This document shows positions 1 through 10,808 of a stretch of DNA of 64,000 bases, piece by piece. Position numbers and translations under genes: made by a program. The DNA lies in contig NZ_FORH01000002.1 in assembly GCF_900113955.1 (NCBI RefSeq), forward strand, positions 492,590 through 556,589, in the 5' to 3' direction. The notes beneath the pieces were generated by a model. The model was not told where the DNA came from, made no database searches, and was given only the letters and a program-made list of their open reading frames with translations. Numbering within the stretch: position 1 is the stretch's first letter; each line of letters begins with the position of its first letter. Source of the DNA: Celeribacter neptunius (GTDB lineage: Bacteria; Pseudomonadota; Alphaproteobacteria; Rhodobacterales; Rhodobacteraceae).

Positions 1-867
1 GGCCGCCGGGGACAAGGGCCGGTCCTGCCCCGAGAGCAGATACCATTGCCGATAGATCGGCGAGCCCTCGACCTTGAGCGCCACCAGACGCCCCGAGGCC
101 AGTTCCTCGGCCACCGTATGGGCCGAAATCATCGCCAGCCCCAAGCCGCTCAACACCGCCTGCTTGATCGTCTCGTTGCTGTCCATTTCCAATGTCGGCG
201 CGGTATGGCCAAGACCGATCTCATCGAGGAACCGCGCCGCCAAAATGCGTGTCCCCGAGCCTTCTTCGCGCATCACCCATCGCTCGCTCAACAGCGCCTC
301 GCGCGGCACATGCGGCACCCTCGCCAAAGGATGATCAGCCGCGGCAATCACGATATGCGGATGTTCACCCAGTGCGATCTCATGGGTCAGCGGGTCCCGC
401 GGCGGCCGCCCCATGATGCAGAGATCGAGCGCGCCGCGTTTGAGCGAGGCCACGGTGTCGCGCCGGTTCGCGATGCTCAGCGAGATCTCGATGCCCGGGA
501 ATTCCCGTTGGCACAGGGCGACGATTCTCGGGGCAAAATACTTGCCGGTAGAGACGACACCCAGCACGACAGAGCCGGAATGGCCGTGATTGAGCGCATT
601 GATATTGGTGATCGCACGCTCCAGAGCGGCGCGCAGCTCGTCATAGGCTTCGAGCAGAACCTCGCCCTGCGGCGTGACGCTGTTGCGCGCCCTTCCCTGT
701 CGCACGATGAGCGGAGAACCAATGATTTCCTCAAGCGTTTTCAATTGGCTATGAACAGCCGGCCCGGTCAGCCCGAGCTGTTCGGCGGCAACGGAAATAT
801 TGCCGGTCTGGGCCACGGTTTGCAGTGCGCGCAATTGCCGCAGTGAGAGCTGATCGAGTCGTTTCAT
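1..867 (-). CDS. cbbR: CbbR, LysR-type regulator of the Calvin operon (3' end outside window)
   Basis: The minus strand is open from an ATG at 867 to the window edge (289 codons). The product starts MKRLDQLSLRQLRALQTVA and has an N-terminal winged helix-turn-helix (about residues 5-65), followed by a LysR substrate-binding domain that ends at the window edge in the PIYRQWYLLSG stretch typical of CbbR. Only the last few residues are missing. It is divergent from cbbF with 98 bases between the two starts, the classic arrangement for this activator, which senses metabolites such as RuBP. I see no good ribosome binding site before the ATG. Family assignment rests on sequence character plus position; general LysR membership is certain. 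Confidence 0.93.
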   Translation of the reverse strand, partial: MKRLDQLSLRQLRALQTVAQTGNISVAAEQLGLTGPAVHSQLKTLEEIIGSPLIVRQGRARNSVTPQGEVLLEAYDELRAALERAITNINALNHGHSGSVVLGVVSTGKYFAPRIVALCQREFPGIEISLSIANRRDTVASLKRGALDLCIMGRPPRDPLTHEIALGEHPHIVIAAADHPLARVPHVPREALLSERWVMREEGSGTRILAARFLDEIGLGHTAPTLEMDSNETIKQAVLSGLGLAMISAHTVAEELASGRLVALKVEGSPIYRQWYLLSGQDRPLSPAA

Positions 868-965
868 AAATTTATTTTACACTACTGGTTAGTTTTTTAA
901 ATTTTTTTATAGGTTCGTTTACGGAATGTTGAGGCGGAGATTGATGAGGAAGGGAGGCCTCGCCA
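868..965. promoter_or_regulatory. cbbR-cbbF divergent control region
   Basis: This 98-base AT-rich gap in a GC-rich neighbourhood lies between the divergent starts of cbbR and cbbF. It is rich in T and A runs (about 870-910) and contains overlapping TNA-type half sites of the kind CbbR binds, though I cannot pick one box with certainty. The cbbF ribosome binding site GGGAGG lies at 952-957, 8 bases before its ATG. Confidence 0.6.
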
Positions 966-1982
966 ATGCCGCTACAGACAGACAATTCCCATGGTGAGAT
1001 CCCCGAGGCCCTGCGCCCGGCGCTTATCGCGCTCTGCGATGTCGGGGCGCAGCTCAGCCGGATCATCGCCCTCGGCCCCCTGGGCGATGCCCTGGGTGGC
1101 AAGCTCGGCGCCGAGGTCGGCTCCAACACCGATGGCGACACGCAAAAGGCGCTCGACGTGATGGCCGATGAGCTCTTCGCCGAGGCGCTCAAGGGCACCG
1201 GTGTGCGCTGGTACGCGTCCGAGGAACAGGACGAGGTGGTCGAGATCGACACGCAGGGCACGCTGGCCCTGGCCATCGACCCGCTGGACGGCTCATCGAA
1301 CATCGATGTGAATGTCTCGATCGGGACGATCTTTGGCATCCAGCCGGCGCTCGATCAGGGCGAAGAGACCTTTCTGCGCGACGGCACGCATCTTCTGGCC
1401 TCCGGCTATTTCATCTACGGGCCGCAGACCATTCTGGTCGCCACGTTCGGCGATGGCGTGCGCCATTTCATCCTCAACCGCGACAGCGGCATGTTCGAGG
1501 AGGCGCCGAAGCCGCCCTCGATCCCCTCGACCGCCAGCGAATTTGCCATCAACGCCTCGAATTACCGGCATTGGGCGAGCCCGGTGCGCGCCTATATCGA
1601 CGATTGCATCGCCGGTGTCGAAGGCCCGCGCGGCCGCAATTTCAACATGCGCTGGGTCGCCTCTCTGGTGGCCGAAACGCATCGGATCATGTCGCGCGGC
1701 GGGATCTTTCTCTACCCGTCCGACAGCCGTGACGGCTATCAGAACGGTCGGCTCAGGCTGGTCTATGAATGCGCGCCGATTGCCTTTCTCGTCGAACAGG
1801 CGGGAGGCAAGGCCACGACCGGCACCAAGCGGATCCTGAGCTGCGTGCCCGATCAGCTGCATACCCGCGTGCCCTTCGTCTTTGGCACATCGGACAAGGT
1901 CGAACGCGTCGCCACCTATCACGATCTGCCACAGAACGAGGTCTCTGCCCTGTTCGGCAATCGCGGTCTCTTCCGCGCCTGA
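966..1982 (+). CDS. cbbF: Fructose-1,6-bisphosphatase class I
   Basis: A 338-residue cytoplasmic enzyme that dephosphorylates fructose-1,6-bisphosphate (and in Calvin operons often sedoheptulose-1,7-bisphosphate) during RuBP regeneration. The class I metal and phosphate signature [10 protein letters not shown] is present at about residues 105-114, preceded by the acidic SEEQDE stretch. Length matches the family. The ATG is supported by GGGAGG 8 bases upstream. It is the first gene of the cbb operon, divergent from cbbR, so it is presumably activated by CbbR. Confidence 0.96.
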   Translation: MPLQTDNSHGEIPEALRPALIALCDVGAQLSRIIALGPLGDALGGKLGAEVGSNTDGDTQKALDVMADELFAEALKGTGVRWYASEEQDEVVEIDTQGTLALAIDPLDGSSNIDVNVSIGTIFGIQPALDQGEETFLRDGTHLLASGYFIYGPQTILVATFGDGVRHFILNRDSGMFEEAPKPPSIPSTASEFAINASNYRHWASPVRAYIDDCIAGVEGPRGRNFNMRWVASLVAETHRIMSRGGIFLYPSDSRDGYQNGRLRLVYECAPIAFLVEQAGGKATTGTKRILSCVPDQLHTRVPFVFGTSDKVERVATYHDLPQNEVSALFGNRGLFRA

Positions 1983-2133
1983 GATCCGTGCCTGAGATCC
2001 ACGCTTAAAACAACGGGCTGCGACAGACAGCCCGGCACCAAACTGCCCACGCACCCATCGCCATGTTCTGCGCCTCGCAGAGCGCCCCACGCATAACGAC
2101 ATTGCGCCCCCTGAGATCAGAGAGAGAGCCCCC

Positions 2134-3006
2134 ATGTCCAAGAAACACCCGATCATCTCCGTCACCGGTTCTTCCGGCGCCGGCACCTCCACGGTCAAAT
2201 CCACTTTCGATCAGATTTTCCGTCGTGAGGGGATTTCCACCGTCTCCATCGAAGGCGACGCGTTTCACCGCTACGACCGGATGGAAATGAAGGCCGAGCT
2301 CGACAATCGCAAGGCGGCGGGCGACGAGACTTTCAGCCATTTCTCTTATGAAGCCAATGAGTTGGAGAAGCTCGAAGACGTGTTCCGCACCTATGGCGAG
2401 ACCGGCGGCGGCGAGACCCGCCATTATATCCACGATGACAAGGAAGCGGCACTTCACGATACGCCGCCGGGCAAGTTCACCGACTGGGCGCCCTTCGCCG
2501 ACGGCTCGGATCTCTTGTTCTACGAGGGGCTGCATGGCGCCGTGGTGAATGACACGGTCGATATCGCGGCCCAGGCGGATCTCAAGATCGGCGTGGTGCC
2601 GGTGATCAATCTCGAATGGATTCAGAAGATCCATCGCGACAGCTCGCAGCGCGGCTATACGCCCGAGGCGGTGACCGACACGATCCTGCGCCGCATGCAT
2701 GCCTATGTGCATTGCATCTGCCCGCAATTCTCCGAGACCGACATCAATTTCCAGCGCGTGCCCGTCGTGGACACCTCGAACCCGTTCATCGCCCGTTGGA
2801 TTCCCACCGCCGATGAGAGCCTCGTGGTGATCCGGTTCAAGAACCCGCGCGGCATCGATTTCCCGTACCTGATGTCGATGATCGAAGGCAGCTGGATGAC
2901 CCGGGCCAATTCTCTGGTGATCCCCGGCGGCAAGATGGATCTGGCGATGCAGCTGATCTTCACGCCGATGATCCTGCGTCTGGTCACCGACTCCAAGCGC
3001 GTCTGA
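2134..3006 (+). CDS. cbbP: Phosphoribulokinase
   Basis: A 290-residue kinase that makes RuBP, the RuBisCO substrate, from ribulose-5-phosphate and ATP. The P-loop GSSGAGTST is at residues 12-20, and the length fits the short octameric proteobacterial type rather than the longer plant/cyanobacterial type. It lies 151 bases after cbbF; this is the widest gap in the early operon, and I see no terminator in it. It is followed closely by cbbT. Confidence 0.97.
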   Translation: MSKKHPIISVTGSSGAGTSTVKSTFDQIFRREGISTVSIEGDAFHRYDRMEMKAELDNRKAAGDETFSHFSYEANELEKLEDVFRTYGETGGGETRHYIHDDKEAALHDTPPGKFTDWAPFADGSDLLFYEGLHGAVVNDTVDIAAQADLKIGVVPVINLEWIQKIHRDSSQRGYTPEAVTDTILRRMHAYVHCICPQFSETDINFQRVPVVDTSNPFIARWIPTADESLVVIRFKNPRGIDFPYLMSMIEGSWMTRANSLVIPGGKMDLAMQLIFTPMILRLVTDSKRV

Positions 3007-3052
3007 GCCCCCGTTTCACCCCATTTTGCGAACGCTCTCCGAGGAGACTGTC

Positions 3053-5062
3053 ATGAATATTCAAACCCAAGAGAAGCCCCAAACCCAAGTCGATGAAACC
3101 GTGATGGCCAATGCCATCCGGGTGCTCTCGATGGATGCGATCGAGGCCGCCAATTCCGGCCATCCCGGCGCGCCGATGGGATTGGCCGATGTCGCCACCG
3201 TGCTGTTCAACCGCTTTCTCACCCTTGACCCGAAAAATCCCGATTGGCCGGACCGCGACCGGTTCGTGATGTCGGCGGGTCATGGTTCGATGCTGGTCTA
3301 TGCCATCCATCACCTGCTGGGCTATGAGGACATGGACGCCGATCAGCTCCGGAATTTCCGCCAGATGGGCTCGCGTACCGCCGGTCACCCGGAATATGGC
3401 CACGCGATGGGCATCGAGACCACCACCGGCCCTCTGGGGCAAGGTGTGGCCACCTCGGTCGGCATGGCGCTGGCCGAACGGATGCTGAACGCGCGCTTCG
3501 GGGATGATCTCGTCGATCACTACACCTATGTGCTGGCGGGCGACGGCTGCCTGATGGAGGGCATCAGCCACGAAGCCATCGACATGGCGGGTCATATGGG
3601 GCTCGGGCGGCTCATTTTGTTCTGGGATGACAACCGCATCACCATCGACGGCGCCACCGATCTCTCGACCTCGATGGATCAGGGCAAACGCTTCGAGGCG
3701 GCGGGCTGGCATGTGCAGGCGATCGACGGCCACGACACTGACGCCATCGCCAAGGCGATCGAGGCCGCGCGCGCCGACAAGCGCCCGTCGATGATCGCTT
3801 GCCGCACGGTGATCGGCAAGGGCGCGCCGAACAAGGCCGGCAGCCACAAGGTCCATGGCGCACCTTTGGGCGCGGATGAAATTGCCGCCACCCGTGAGGC
3901 ACTGAACTGGCCGCACGCGCCTTTCGAAGTCCCTGGAGAGGTGCGCGACGCCTGGCGCCAGATCGCCCAGCGCGGCGCCGAGGCTCAGACCGCCTGGCGC
4001 AAACGCAAGGCGGTACATGCCAAGGCCGAGGCCTTTGATATCGCCCATGCCGCCCCCGACGCGGTGGCGCTCAACGCCGCGATGACAGCCTATAAGCACA
4101 AGCTGAGCGCGGATCTGCCCAAGGTGGCGACCCGCAAAGCCTCTGAGATGGCTCTGGAAGTGGTCAATGGCACATTGCCGAACATGGCCGGCGGCTCCGC
4201 CGATCTCACCGGCTCGAACAACACCAAGACCTCCGCCATGCGTCCGGTGAGCCGTGACGATTATTCCGGCGATTACATCCATTACGGCATTCGCGAACAT
4301 GGTATGGCGGCGGCGATGAACGGCATCGCGCTTCATCGCGGGCTGATCCCCTATGGCGGTACATTTCTGGCTTTCGCAGATTATTGCCGCCCGGCGATCC
4401 GGCTTTCGGCGCTGATGAACGTGCCCGTCACCTATGTCATGACCCATGACTCGATCGGTCTTGGCGAAGACGGGCCGACGCATCAGCCGGTGGAAACCGT
4501 GGCCTCTCTGCGTGCCATGCCAAATCTCACAGTGATCCGCCCGATGGATGCGGTGGAGACCGCCGAGGCCTGGCAGATCGCCGCCACCTCGGCGGGCACG
4601 CCTACCCTTCTCGTCCTGTCGCGCCAGAACCTGCCCTGCCTGCGCACCCGCCACACCGATCAGAACCTCACGGCCAAGGGTGCCTATGTGATCTATGAGC
4701 CCGAAGGCGGGCGCGACGTGACGCTCATCGGCACCGGCTCCGAGGTCGAGATCGCGATGGAAGCCTCGAAAATGCTGGCCTCCGAGGGCATCCGCGCCGC
4801 GGTGATCTCCGCACCCAGTTTCGAGCTTTTCGCCCAGCAGGACCCGGAGTATCGCGCCGCCATCCGCGGCTGTGCCCCGCGCGTCGGAATCGAAGCCGCG
4901 GTGCGTCAGGGCTGGTGCGTCTTTCTGGAGCGCTCCGACGGCTTCGTCGGCATGACCGGCTTTGGCGCCTCTGCCCCCGCCCCCGAGCTTTACCGCCATT
5001 TCAACATCACGCCTGAGGCCGTTGTCGCCTCGGCCAAACGTCAGATCTCTGACCAGAATTAA
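3053..5062 (+). CDS. cbbT: Transketolase
   Basis: A 669-residue thiamine-diphosphate enzyme that moves two-carbon units in the regenerative phase of the Calvin cycle. The thiamine-diphosphate motif runs from GDGCLMEG at about residue 163 to the DDN near 191, and the C-terminal transketolase domains are complete. I place the start at 3053 rather than at the upstream in-frame ATG at 3026 because GAGGAGA lies 5 bases before it and the protein then begins MNIQTQ, directly ahead of the conserved [12 protein letters not shown] region. It sits 46 bases after cbbP and 11 before gap. Confidence 0.96.
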   Translation: MNIQTQEKPQTQVDETVMANAIRVLSMDAIEAANSGHPGAPMGLADVATVLFNRFLTLDPKNPDWPDRDRFVMSAGHGSMLVYAIHHLLGYEDMDADQLRNFRQMGSRTAGHPEYGHAMGIETTTGPLGQGVATSVGMALAERMLNARFGDDLVDHYTYVLAGDGCLMEGISHEAIDMAGHMGLGRLILFWDDNRITIDGATDLSTSMDQGKRFEAAGWHVQAIDGHDTDAIAKAIEAARADKRPSMIACRTVIGKGAPNKAGSHKVHGAPLGADEIAATREALNWPHAPFEVPGEVRDAWRQIAQRGAEAQTAWRKRKAVHAKAEAFDIAHAAPDAVALNAAMTAYKHKLSADLPKVATRKASEMALEVVNGTLPNMAGGSADLTGSNNTKTSAMRPVSRDDYSGDYIHYGIREHGMAAAMNGIALHRGLIPYGGTFLAFADYCRPAIRLSALMNVPVTYVMTHDSIGLGEDGPTHQPVETVASLRAMPNLTVIRPMDAVETAEAWQIAATSAGTPTLLVLSRQNLPCLRTRHTDQNLTAKGAYVIYEPEGGRDVTLIGTGSEVEIAMEASKMLASEGIRAAVISAPSFELFAQQDPEYRAAIRGCAPRVGIEAAVRQGWCVFLERSDGFVGMTGFGASAPAPELYRHFNITPEAVVASAKRQISDQN

Positions 5063-5073
5063 GGGAAACAACC

Positions 5074-6075
5074 ATGAGCACCAAAGTCGCCATCAACGGG
5101 TTCGGACGGATCGGCCGCAACGTGCTGCGCGCCATCGCGGAATCCGGTCGCAACGACATCGAAGTGGTCGCGATCAACGATCTCGGCCCGGTCGAGACCA
5201 ATGCCCATCTGCTGCAATTCGACTCCGTCCATGGCCGGTTCCCGCAAGAGGTCAAGGTCAAGGGCAACGCGATCGACATCGGCAACGGTCCGATCGAAGT
5301 CACCGCCGAACGCGATCCCGCCAACCTGCCCTGGCAGGGCGTCGACATCGCGCTGGAATGCACCGGGATTTTCACCGCCCGCGACAAGGCGGCGCTGCAT
5401 CTCGAGAACGGTTCCAAGCGGGTGTTGGTCTCTGCGCCTGCGAGTGGCGCCGACAAGACCGTGGTCTTCGGCGTCAACCACCGCGAGCTGCAAAGCGATC
5501 ATCTGGTGGTCTCCAACGCGTCCTGCACCACGAATTGCCTGTCGCCGGTGGCCAAGACGCTCAATGACGCGGTGGGGATTGCGAAAGGTTTCATGACCAC
5601 GATCCACAGCTACACCGGCGATCAACCGACGCTCGACACGATGCATTCGGATCTCTACCGGGCCCGGGCCGCCGCGCAGTCGATGATCCCGACCTCGACC
5701 GGGGCTGCGAAAGCCGTGGGGCTGGTGCTGCCGGAACTCAATGGCCGGCTCGACGGTGTCGCGATCCGCGTGCCGACCCCGAATGTCTCGGTCGTCGATC
5801 TGGTGTTCGAGGCCAGCCGCGACACCACCGTGGAAGAGATCAACGACGCCATTCGCAACGCCGCAGACGGGCCGCTCTCGGGCATCCTCGGCTATACCGA
5901 GCGGGCCAATGTCTCGATCGATTTCAACCACGATCCGCACAGCTCCGTGTTCCATATGGACCAGACCAAGGTGATGGAGGGCCGGATGGTCCGCATCCTG
6001 AGCTGGTACGACAATGAATGGGGCTTTTCCAATCGCATGGCCGACACCGCCGTCGCCATGGGCGCGCTCATCTGA
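5074..6075 (+). CDS. cbbG: Glyceraldehyde-3-phosphate dehydrogenase, type I
   Basis: A 333-residue enzyme that reduces 1,3-bisphosphoglycerate to glyceraldehyde-3-phosphate when running in the Calvin direction. The N-terminal Rossmann motif is NGFGRIGRN (about 8-16), and the catalytic cysteine is C151 in SCTTNC. The length is standard. Its place between cbbT and cbbA marks it as the operon-encoded isozyme; phosphoglycerate kinase is not in this operon, so it must be supplied from elsewhere. Confidence 0.96.
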   Translation: MSTKVAINGFGRIGRNVLRAIAESGRNDIEVVAINDLGPVETNAHLLQFDSVHGRFPQEVKVKGNAIDIGNGPIEVTAERDPANLPWQGVDIALECTGIFTARDKAALHLENGSKRVLVSAPASGADKTVVFGVNHRELQSDHLVVSNASCTTNCLSPVAKTLNDAVGIAKGFMTTIHSYTGDQPTLDTMHSDLYRARAAAQSMIPTSTGAAKAVGLVLPELNGRLDGVAIRVPTPNVSVVDLVFEASRDTTVEEINDAIRNAADGPLSGILGYTERANVSIDFNHDPHSSVFHMDQTKVMEGRMVRILSWYDNEWGFSNRMADTAVAMGALI

Positions 6076-6098
6076 CAACTCATTTCGGAGGAAGACCA

Positions 6099-7181
6099 AT
6101 GGCTCTCATCACCCTCAGACAATTGCTCGATCACGCCGCCGAACAGGGCTATGGCGTGCCGGCCTTCAACATCAACAACATGGAACAGGGTCTGGCGATC
6201 CTGCGCGCGGCTGAGCGCTGTGACGCGCCGGTGATCCTTCAGGCCTCGCGCGGTGCACGTTCCTATGCCGGCGACATCATGCTGCGCCATATGGTCGAGG
6301 CGCTCTCGGAAATGTATCCGCAGATCCCGGTGGTGATGCATCAGGACCATGGCAACAATGACGCCACCTGCCTCTCGGCCATCCGTCACGGTTTCACCTC
6401 GGTGATGATGGACGGTTCGCTCGAGGAGGATATGAAGACCCCCGCCAGCTACGATTACAATGTCGAGATCACCGCCCGCGTGACAAGGGCCGCGCACGCG
6501 GTTGGTGCCTCCGTCGAAGGGGAGCTCGGTGTCCTTGGCTCCCTGGAGACGGGGGAGGCTGCGGCCGAGGACGGCTCCGGCGCCGAGGGCAAGCTCAGCC
6601 ACGACCAGCTCCTGACCGACCCGGATGAGGCGGTGGATTTCGTCTCGCGCACCAAATGCGACGCGCTGGCCATCGCCTGCGGCACTTCGCACGGCGCCTA
6701 CAAGTTCACCCGCAAACCCGATGGCGACATCCTCTCGATGGCGACCATCGCGGCCATTCACGAGAAACTGCCGAACACGCATCTCGTCATGCACGGCTCC
6801 TCCTCGGTGCCGCAATATCTCCAGGACCTGATCAACGCCAATGGCGGCGACATGCCCCAGACCTATGGCGTGCCGGTCGAGGAGATCGAAAAGGGCATCA
6901 GGATGGGCGTGCGCAAGGTCAATATCGACACCGATTGCCGCATGGCGATGACCGGGCAGTTCCGCAAGGTCGCCAAGGACAAGCCCGCCGAATTCGACCC
7001 GCGCAAATTCATGATCCCGGCGATGGACGAGTTGGAAGCGCTCTGCCGCGACCGGTTCGAACGCTTCGGCACCGCCGGACAGGCCGGAAAGATCACCGCC
7101 ATTTCCATGGATGACATGGCCAAGCGCTACGCAAGCGGCGCGCTTGACCCGCAAATCGCGCAAACGCTTGCCGCCGAATAA
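6099..7181 (+). CDS. cbbA: Fructose-bisphosphate aldolase class II (Calvin-cycle type)
   Basis: A 360-residue zinc-dependent aldolase that condenses triose phosphates to fructose-1,6-bisphosphate, and in this setting probably also forms sedoheptulose-1,7-bisphosphate. Family motifs include MHQDHGNN with zinc-binding His, the acidic [11 protein letters not shown] loop and MHGSSSVPQ. The ATG at 6099 follows GGAGGAAG by a few bases and gives the usual [13 protein letters not shown] start; an in-frame upstream ATG at 6018 lies inside gap and is rejected. Confidence 0.96.
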   Translation: MALITLRQLLDHAAEQGYGVPAFNINNMEQGLAILRAAERCDAPVILQASRGARSYAGDIMLRHMVEALSEMYPQIPVVMHQDHGNNDATCLSAIRHGFTSVMMDGSLEEDMKTPASYDYNVEITARVTRAAHAVGASVEGELGVLGSLETGEAAAEDGSGAEGKLSHDQLLTDPDEAVDFVSRTKCDALAIACGTSHGAYKFTRKPDGDILSMATIAAIHEKLPNTHLVMHGSSSVPQYLQDLINANGGDMPQTYGVPVEEIEKGIRMGVRKVNIDTDCRMAMTGQFRKVAKDKPAEFDPRKFMIPAMDELEALCRDRFERFGTAGQAGKITAISMDDMAKRYASGALDPQIAQTLAAE

Positions 7182-7206
7182 TGACCCCCAACCGGAGGAT
7201 TTCAAA

Positions 7207-8595
7207 ATGGACCAGTCAAACCGCTACGCCCGCCTTGATCTGAAGGAAGAAGACCTGATCGCAGGCGGTGGTCACGTGCTCGTGGCCTATCACATGAAAC
7301 CGAAAGAGGGCTTTGGCGATTATCTCGCCACCGCCGCGCATTTCGCCGCCGAAAGCTCCACCGGCACCAATGTCGAGGTCTCGACCACCGACGATTTCAC
7401 CCGTGGCGTCGATGCGCTGGTCTATGAGATCGATCCCGCCAAAGAGCTGATGAAAATCGCCTACCCGGTCGATCTCTTCGATCGCAATATCATCGACGGC
7501 CGGGCGATGCTTTGTTCTTTCCTGACGCTCACCATCGGCAACAACCAGGGCATGGGCGATGTGGAATATGCCAAGATGCATGATTTCTACGTGCCCCCGG
7601 CCTATCTGCGGCTGTTCGACGGGCCGTCGACCACCATCGCCGACATGTGGCGCGTGCTGGACCGTCCGCATGTCGATGGCGGCTTCGTCGTCGGCACGAT
7701 CATCAAGCCGAAACTCGGGTTGCGGCCGCAGCCCTTTGCCGATGCCTGCTATGATTTCTGGCTCGGCGGCGATTTCATCAAGAACGATGAGCCGCAGGGC
7801 AATCAGGTGTTCTCGCCGCTGCGCGAGACCATCCCGCTGGTCGCCGACGCGATGAAACGCGCACAGGACGAGACCGGTCAGGCCAAGCTCTTTTCCGCCA
7901 ATATCACCGCCGACGATCATTACGAGATGCTGGCCCGCGCCGAGTTTATCCTCGAGACCTTCGGCGAGAATGCCGATCACGTTGCCTTTCTGGTCGATGG
8001 CTATGTCACCGGTCCGGCGGCGATCACCACCGCGCGCCGCGCCTTCCCGCGCCAATACCTGCATTACCACCGTGCCGGGCACGGGGCCGTCACCAGCCCG
8101 CAGGCGAAACGCGGCTATACGGCCTTTGTGCTGTCGAAAATGGCGCGTCTTCAGGGCGCCTCCGGCATCCATGTCGGCACCATGGGCTTTGGCAAGATGG
8201 AGGGCGAGAACAGCGACCGCAACATCGCCTATATGATCACCGAGGACAGCGCCGACGGGCCCTATTACCATCAGGAATGGCACGGCATGGCGCCGACCAC
8301 GCCGATCATTTCGGGCGGCATGAACGCGCTTCGCATGCCCGGGTTCTTCGAGAATCTCGGCCATTCCAATCTGGTGATGACCGCCGGCGGTGGCTCTTTC
8401 GGCCATATCGACGGCGCGGCGGCGGGCGCGATCTCGCTGCGTCAGGCCGAGACCTGCTGGAAACAGGGCGCCGACCCGGTCGAGTTCGCCAAGGAGCACA
8501 AGGAATTCGCCCGCGCTTTCGAGAGCTTCCCGGGCGATGCCGACAAGCTCTATCCTGGCTGGCGCGAAGCGCTCAGGATCAATTCCGCAGCCTGA
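7207..8595 (+). CDS. cbbM: RuBisCO form II large chain
   Basis: A 462-residue form II ribulose-bisphosphate carboxylase, the CO2-fixing enzyme of the cycle. The catalytic lysine of IIKPKLG is K167, and the carbamylated lysine with metal ligands is K192-x-D194-E195 in [10 protein letters not shown], each one residue off the Rhodospirillum rubrum numbering. There is no small-subunit gene, as expected for form II. The start at 7207 follows GGAGG (7194-7198); an in-frame ATG at 7111 lies inside cbbA. Form II enzymes work best at high CO2 and low O2. Confidence 0.98.
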   Translation: MDQSNRYARLDLKEEDLIAGGGHVLVAYHMKPKEGFGDYLATAAHFAAESSTGTNVEVSTTDDFTRGVDALVYEIDPAKELMKIAYPVDLFDRNIIDGRAMLCSFLTLTIGNNQGMGDVEYAKMHDFYVPPAYLRLFDGPSTTIADMWRVLDRPHVDGGFVVGTIIKPKLGLRPQPFADACYDFWLGGDFIKNDEPQGNQVFSPLRETIPLVADAMKRAQDETGQAKLFSANITADDHYEMLARAEFILETFGENADHVAFLVDGYVTGPAAITTARRAFPRQYLHYHRAGHGAVTSPQAKRGYTAFVLSKMARLQGASGIHVGTMGFGKMEGENSDRNIAYMITEDSADGPYYHQEWHGMAPTTPIISGGMNALRMPGFFENLGHSNLVMTAGGGSFGHIDGAAAGAISLRQAETCWKQGADPVEFAKEHKEFARAFESFPGDADKLYPGWREALRINSAA

Positions 8596-8682
8596 TCCGA
8601 GGCCTAAACCCTCTTCTCCCAGTGCGGTGCGGCGCTCCCGTCGCACCGCGCGCTTATCCTCAGAAGATCACAGGAGCTTCTC

Positions 8683-9375
8683 ATGCTTGATCGTACCGTC
8701 AAAATCGCCCCTTCGATCCTCTCGGCCGACTTTGCCGATTTCGGTCGCGAAATTCAGGCCATCGAGGCCCAGGGCGCCGATTGGGTCCATGTCGATGTCA
8801 TGGACGGGCATTTCGTGCCGAACCTGACCTTTGGCCCGCCCGCGGTGAAAGCCTTTCGTCCGCATGTGAAAACTGTGATGGATGTGCATCTGATGATCTC
8901 ACCGGTCGATGCCTATATCGACGCCTATGCCGAGGCCGGTGCCGACATCCTGACGGCGCATCTCGAGGCCGGACCGCACAGCCACCGCACGCTGCAGGCC
9001 ATTCGCGGCGCCGGCATGAAAGCCGGTCTGGCGCTCAACCCGGGCACGCCGGCAGAAGCGGTCGAGCATCTGTTGGATCTCACCGATCTGATCTGTGTGA
9101 TGACCGTGAACCCCGGGTTCGGCGGGCAGAAGTTCATCGACATGACCGACAAGATCCGCAAGCTGAGCGCGATGATCGGCGACCGTCCGGTGCATATCGA
9201 AATTGACGGCGGCGTCGATCCCTCGACCGCGCCGCTGGTGGTCGAAGCCGGTGCCGATGTGCTGGTCGCGGGCTCTGCCGTGTTCCGTGGCGGTTCGGTG
9301 GACAAAGCGGAGGTCTATGGCGAGAATATCGCGGCGATCCGAAGCGCGGCCACCGGGGCCAGCGCAGCCGCTTGA
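8683..9375 (+). CDS. cbbE: Ribulose-phosphate 3-epimerase
   Basis: A 230-residue TIM-barrel epimerase interconverting xylulose-5-phosphate and ribulose-5-phosphate, which feeds phosphoribulokinase. Signatures include SILSADFADFG near the N terminus and HVDVMDGHFVPN with metal-binding His and Asp. It lies 87 bases after cbbM and 15 before cbbZ, continuing the operon. Confidence 0.95.
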   Translation: MLDRTVKIAPSILSADFADFGREIQAIEAQGADWVHVDVMDGHFVPNLTFGPPAVKAFRPHVKTVMDVHLMISPVDAYIDAYAEAGADILTAHLEAGPHSHRTLQAIRGAGMKAGLALNPGTPAEAVEHLLDLTDLICVMTVNPGFGGQKFIDMTDKIRKLSAMIGDRPVHIEIDGGVDPSTAPLVVEAGADVLVAGSAVFRGGSVDKAEVYGENIAAIRSAATGASAAA

Positions 9376-9390
9376 AGGATTTCTCCCCCC

Positions 9391-10083
9391 ATGCCCACTC
9401 AAATGCCCAGTCAGATGTCCAGCCAGATGACCCGCATTCTCTTTGATCTCGACGGGACGCTGATCGACAGCGCCCCCGACATTCACGCCATGGCCAACAC
9501 GCTTCTCGCGCGCGAGGACAAGGACCCGATCAGCCTCGATGAGGCACGCGGCTTTGTCGGCAATGGCGCCAAGGTCTTTGTCACCCGCATGTGCGCAGCG
9601 CGAAGCATCAAGACCTCCGAGGAACCGCGGCTGCACAAAGATTTTCTGGCGCTCTACGAGACGGCGGTGGAGCTGACCGTGCCCTACCCCGGCGCGATCG
9701 AGGCGCTCACCGCGCTGAAAGCCGCCGGGCATCGGCTCGGTGTCGCCACCAACAAACCCGAAAGCCCGGCCCGCGCCGTCTTGGAGCATCTGAACATGAC
9801 CTCCTTCTTCGAGGTGATCTTGGGCGGCGACAGCTGTGCCACGCACAAGCCCGACCCGCTGATGCTGCACGAGGGGTTCAAACGCCTGGGAGACGGCCCC
9901 GCGCTCTTTGTCGGCGACAGCGAGATCGACGCGGCAGCCGCGAAAAACGCAAATACCCCCTTCCTGCTCTACACCGAGGGCTATCGCAAAGCGCCCGCCG
10001 AGAGCCTTGGCGCGGCGGCGATCTTCTCCGATTTCGCCACCCTGCCCGAGCATGTGACACAGATATTGGAAAGCACCGGATGA
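9391..10083 (+). CDS. cbbZ: Phosphoglycolate phosphatase (HAD family)
   Basis: A HAD phosphatase of up to 230 residues that hydrolyses 2-phosphoglycolate, the toxic oxygenation product of RuBisCO. The catalytic DLDGT motif follows directly after MTRILF. The N terminus is unusual: three 12-base units (9391-9426) encode M-P/S-T/S-Q three times before the conserved MTRILFDLDG, so translation may start at 9391 or at the ATG at 9427. GAAGGA at 9374-9379 favours 9391. The stop overlaps the cbbY start by ATGA, suggesting coupled translation. Confidence 0.93.
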   Translation: MPTQMPSQMSSQMTRILFDLDGTLIDSAPDIHAMANTLLAREDKDPISLDEARGFVGNGAKVFVTRMCAARSIKTSEEPRLHKDFLALYETAVELTVPYPGAIEALTALKAAGHRLGVATNKPESPARAVLEHLNMTSFFEVILGGDSCATHKPDPLMLHEGFKRLGDGPALFVGDSEIDAAAAKNANTPFLLYTEGYRKAPAESLGAAAIFSDFATLPEHVTQILESTG

Positions 10084-10775
10084 CGCTCAAAGCCCTGATT
10101 TTCGACGTGGATGGCACGCTGGCCGAGACCGAAGAGGTGCATCGGCAAGCGTTCAACGAGACCTTTGCCGAGGCCGGTCTCGACTGGAGTTGGTCCCGCG
10201 ACGATTACGCCTGGCTGTTGAAAACCACCGGCGGCAAGGAGCGGATGAAAGCCTATCGCGCGCATCTTGGCCTCAGCCGGCCCTCCGACGCCGAAATCGC
10301 GGCGCTGCACAAGGTGAAGACCGCGCGCTATGCCGAGATCATCGCCCGTGGCGAGATCGCGCTCCGCCCCGGCGTGGCCGAGCTGATCGCCGCGGCGCGG
10401 GCCAAGGGCCTCAAGCTCGCGGTGGCCACCACCACCAACCGGCCCAATGTCGACGCGCTCGCTCAGGCCTGTTGGGGCAGACACGCCGAGGAGGTGTTCG
10501 ACGTGATCGCCGCCGGCGACGAGGTGGACCGCAAGAAACCCGCACCCGATGTCTTTACCCTCGCGCTGATGCGGCTAAGCCTGCCGGCGCATGAGTGCCT
10601 CGCTTTCGAGGACAGCCGCAATGGCGTTTTCTCGGCCCAGGCCGCCGGGCTGCGCGTGGTGGTGACCCCGTCCGCCTATACCGGGTGTGAGGATTTCTCC
10701 ATGGCCGAGAAGATCATGCCGGCGCTGGATTTGAGCCTACTTGAGGAGAAGGTGCCAAGTCGCACCTCTGCCTGA
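10080..10775 (+). CDS. cbbY: CbbY-like HAD phosphatase (xylulose-1,5-bisphosphate type)
   Basis: A 231-residue HAD hydrolase with catalytic DVDGT near residue 9 (FDVDGTLAETEEVH) and a helical cap. Characterised CbbY proteins remove xylulose-1,5-bisphosphate, an inhibitory misfire product of RuBisCO. The ATG at 10080 overlaps the cbbZ stop; the long in-frame extension back to 9591 is only an open frame across cbbZ. It is the last gene of the cbb operon, followed by the convergent ktrB. Confidence 0.92.
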   Translation: MTLKALIFDVDGTLAETEEVHRQAFNETFAEAGLDWSWSRDDYAWLLKTTGGKERMKAYRAHLGLSRPSDAEIAALHKVKTARYAEIIARGEIALRPGVAELIAAARAKGLKLAVATTTNRPNVDALAQACWGRHAEEVFDVIAAGDEVDRKKPAPDVFTLALMRLSLPAHECLAFEDSRNGVFSAQAAGLRVVVTPSAYTGCEDFSMAEKIMPALDLSLLEEKVPSRTSA

Positions 10776-10808
10776 GCCGCTATCAGCCAGACAGATCCCC
10801 CAGATAGA

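Noticed and set aside
46..846. Long plus-strand open frame opposite cbbR
   Set aside because: It is the complement of the real LysR gene; the product has no domain character.
2984..5071. 695-codon minus-strand open frame opposite the transketolase gene
   Set aside because: High GC content keeps antisense frames open; the transketolase on the plus strand is unmistakable.
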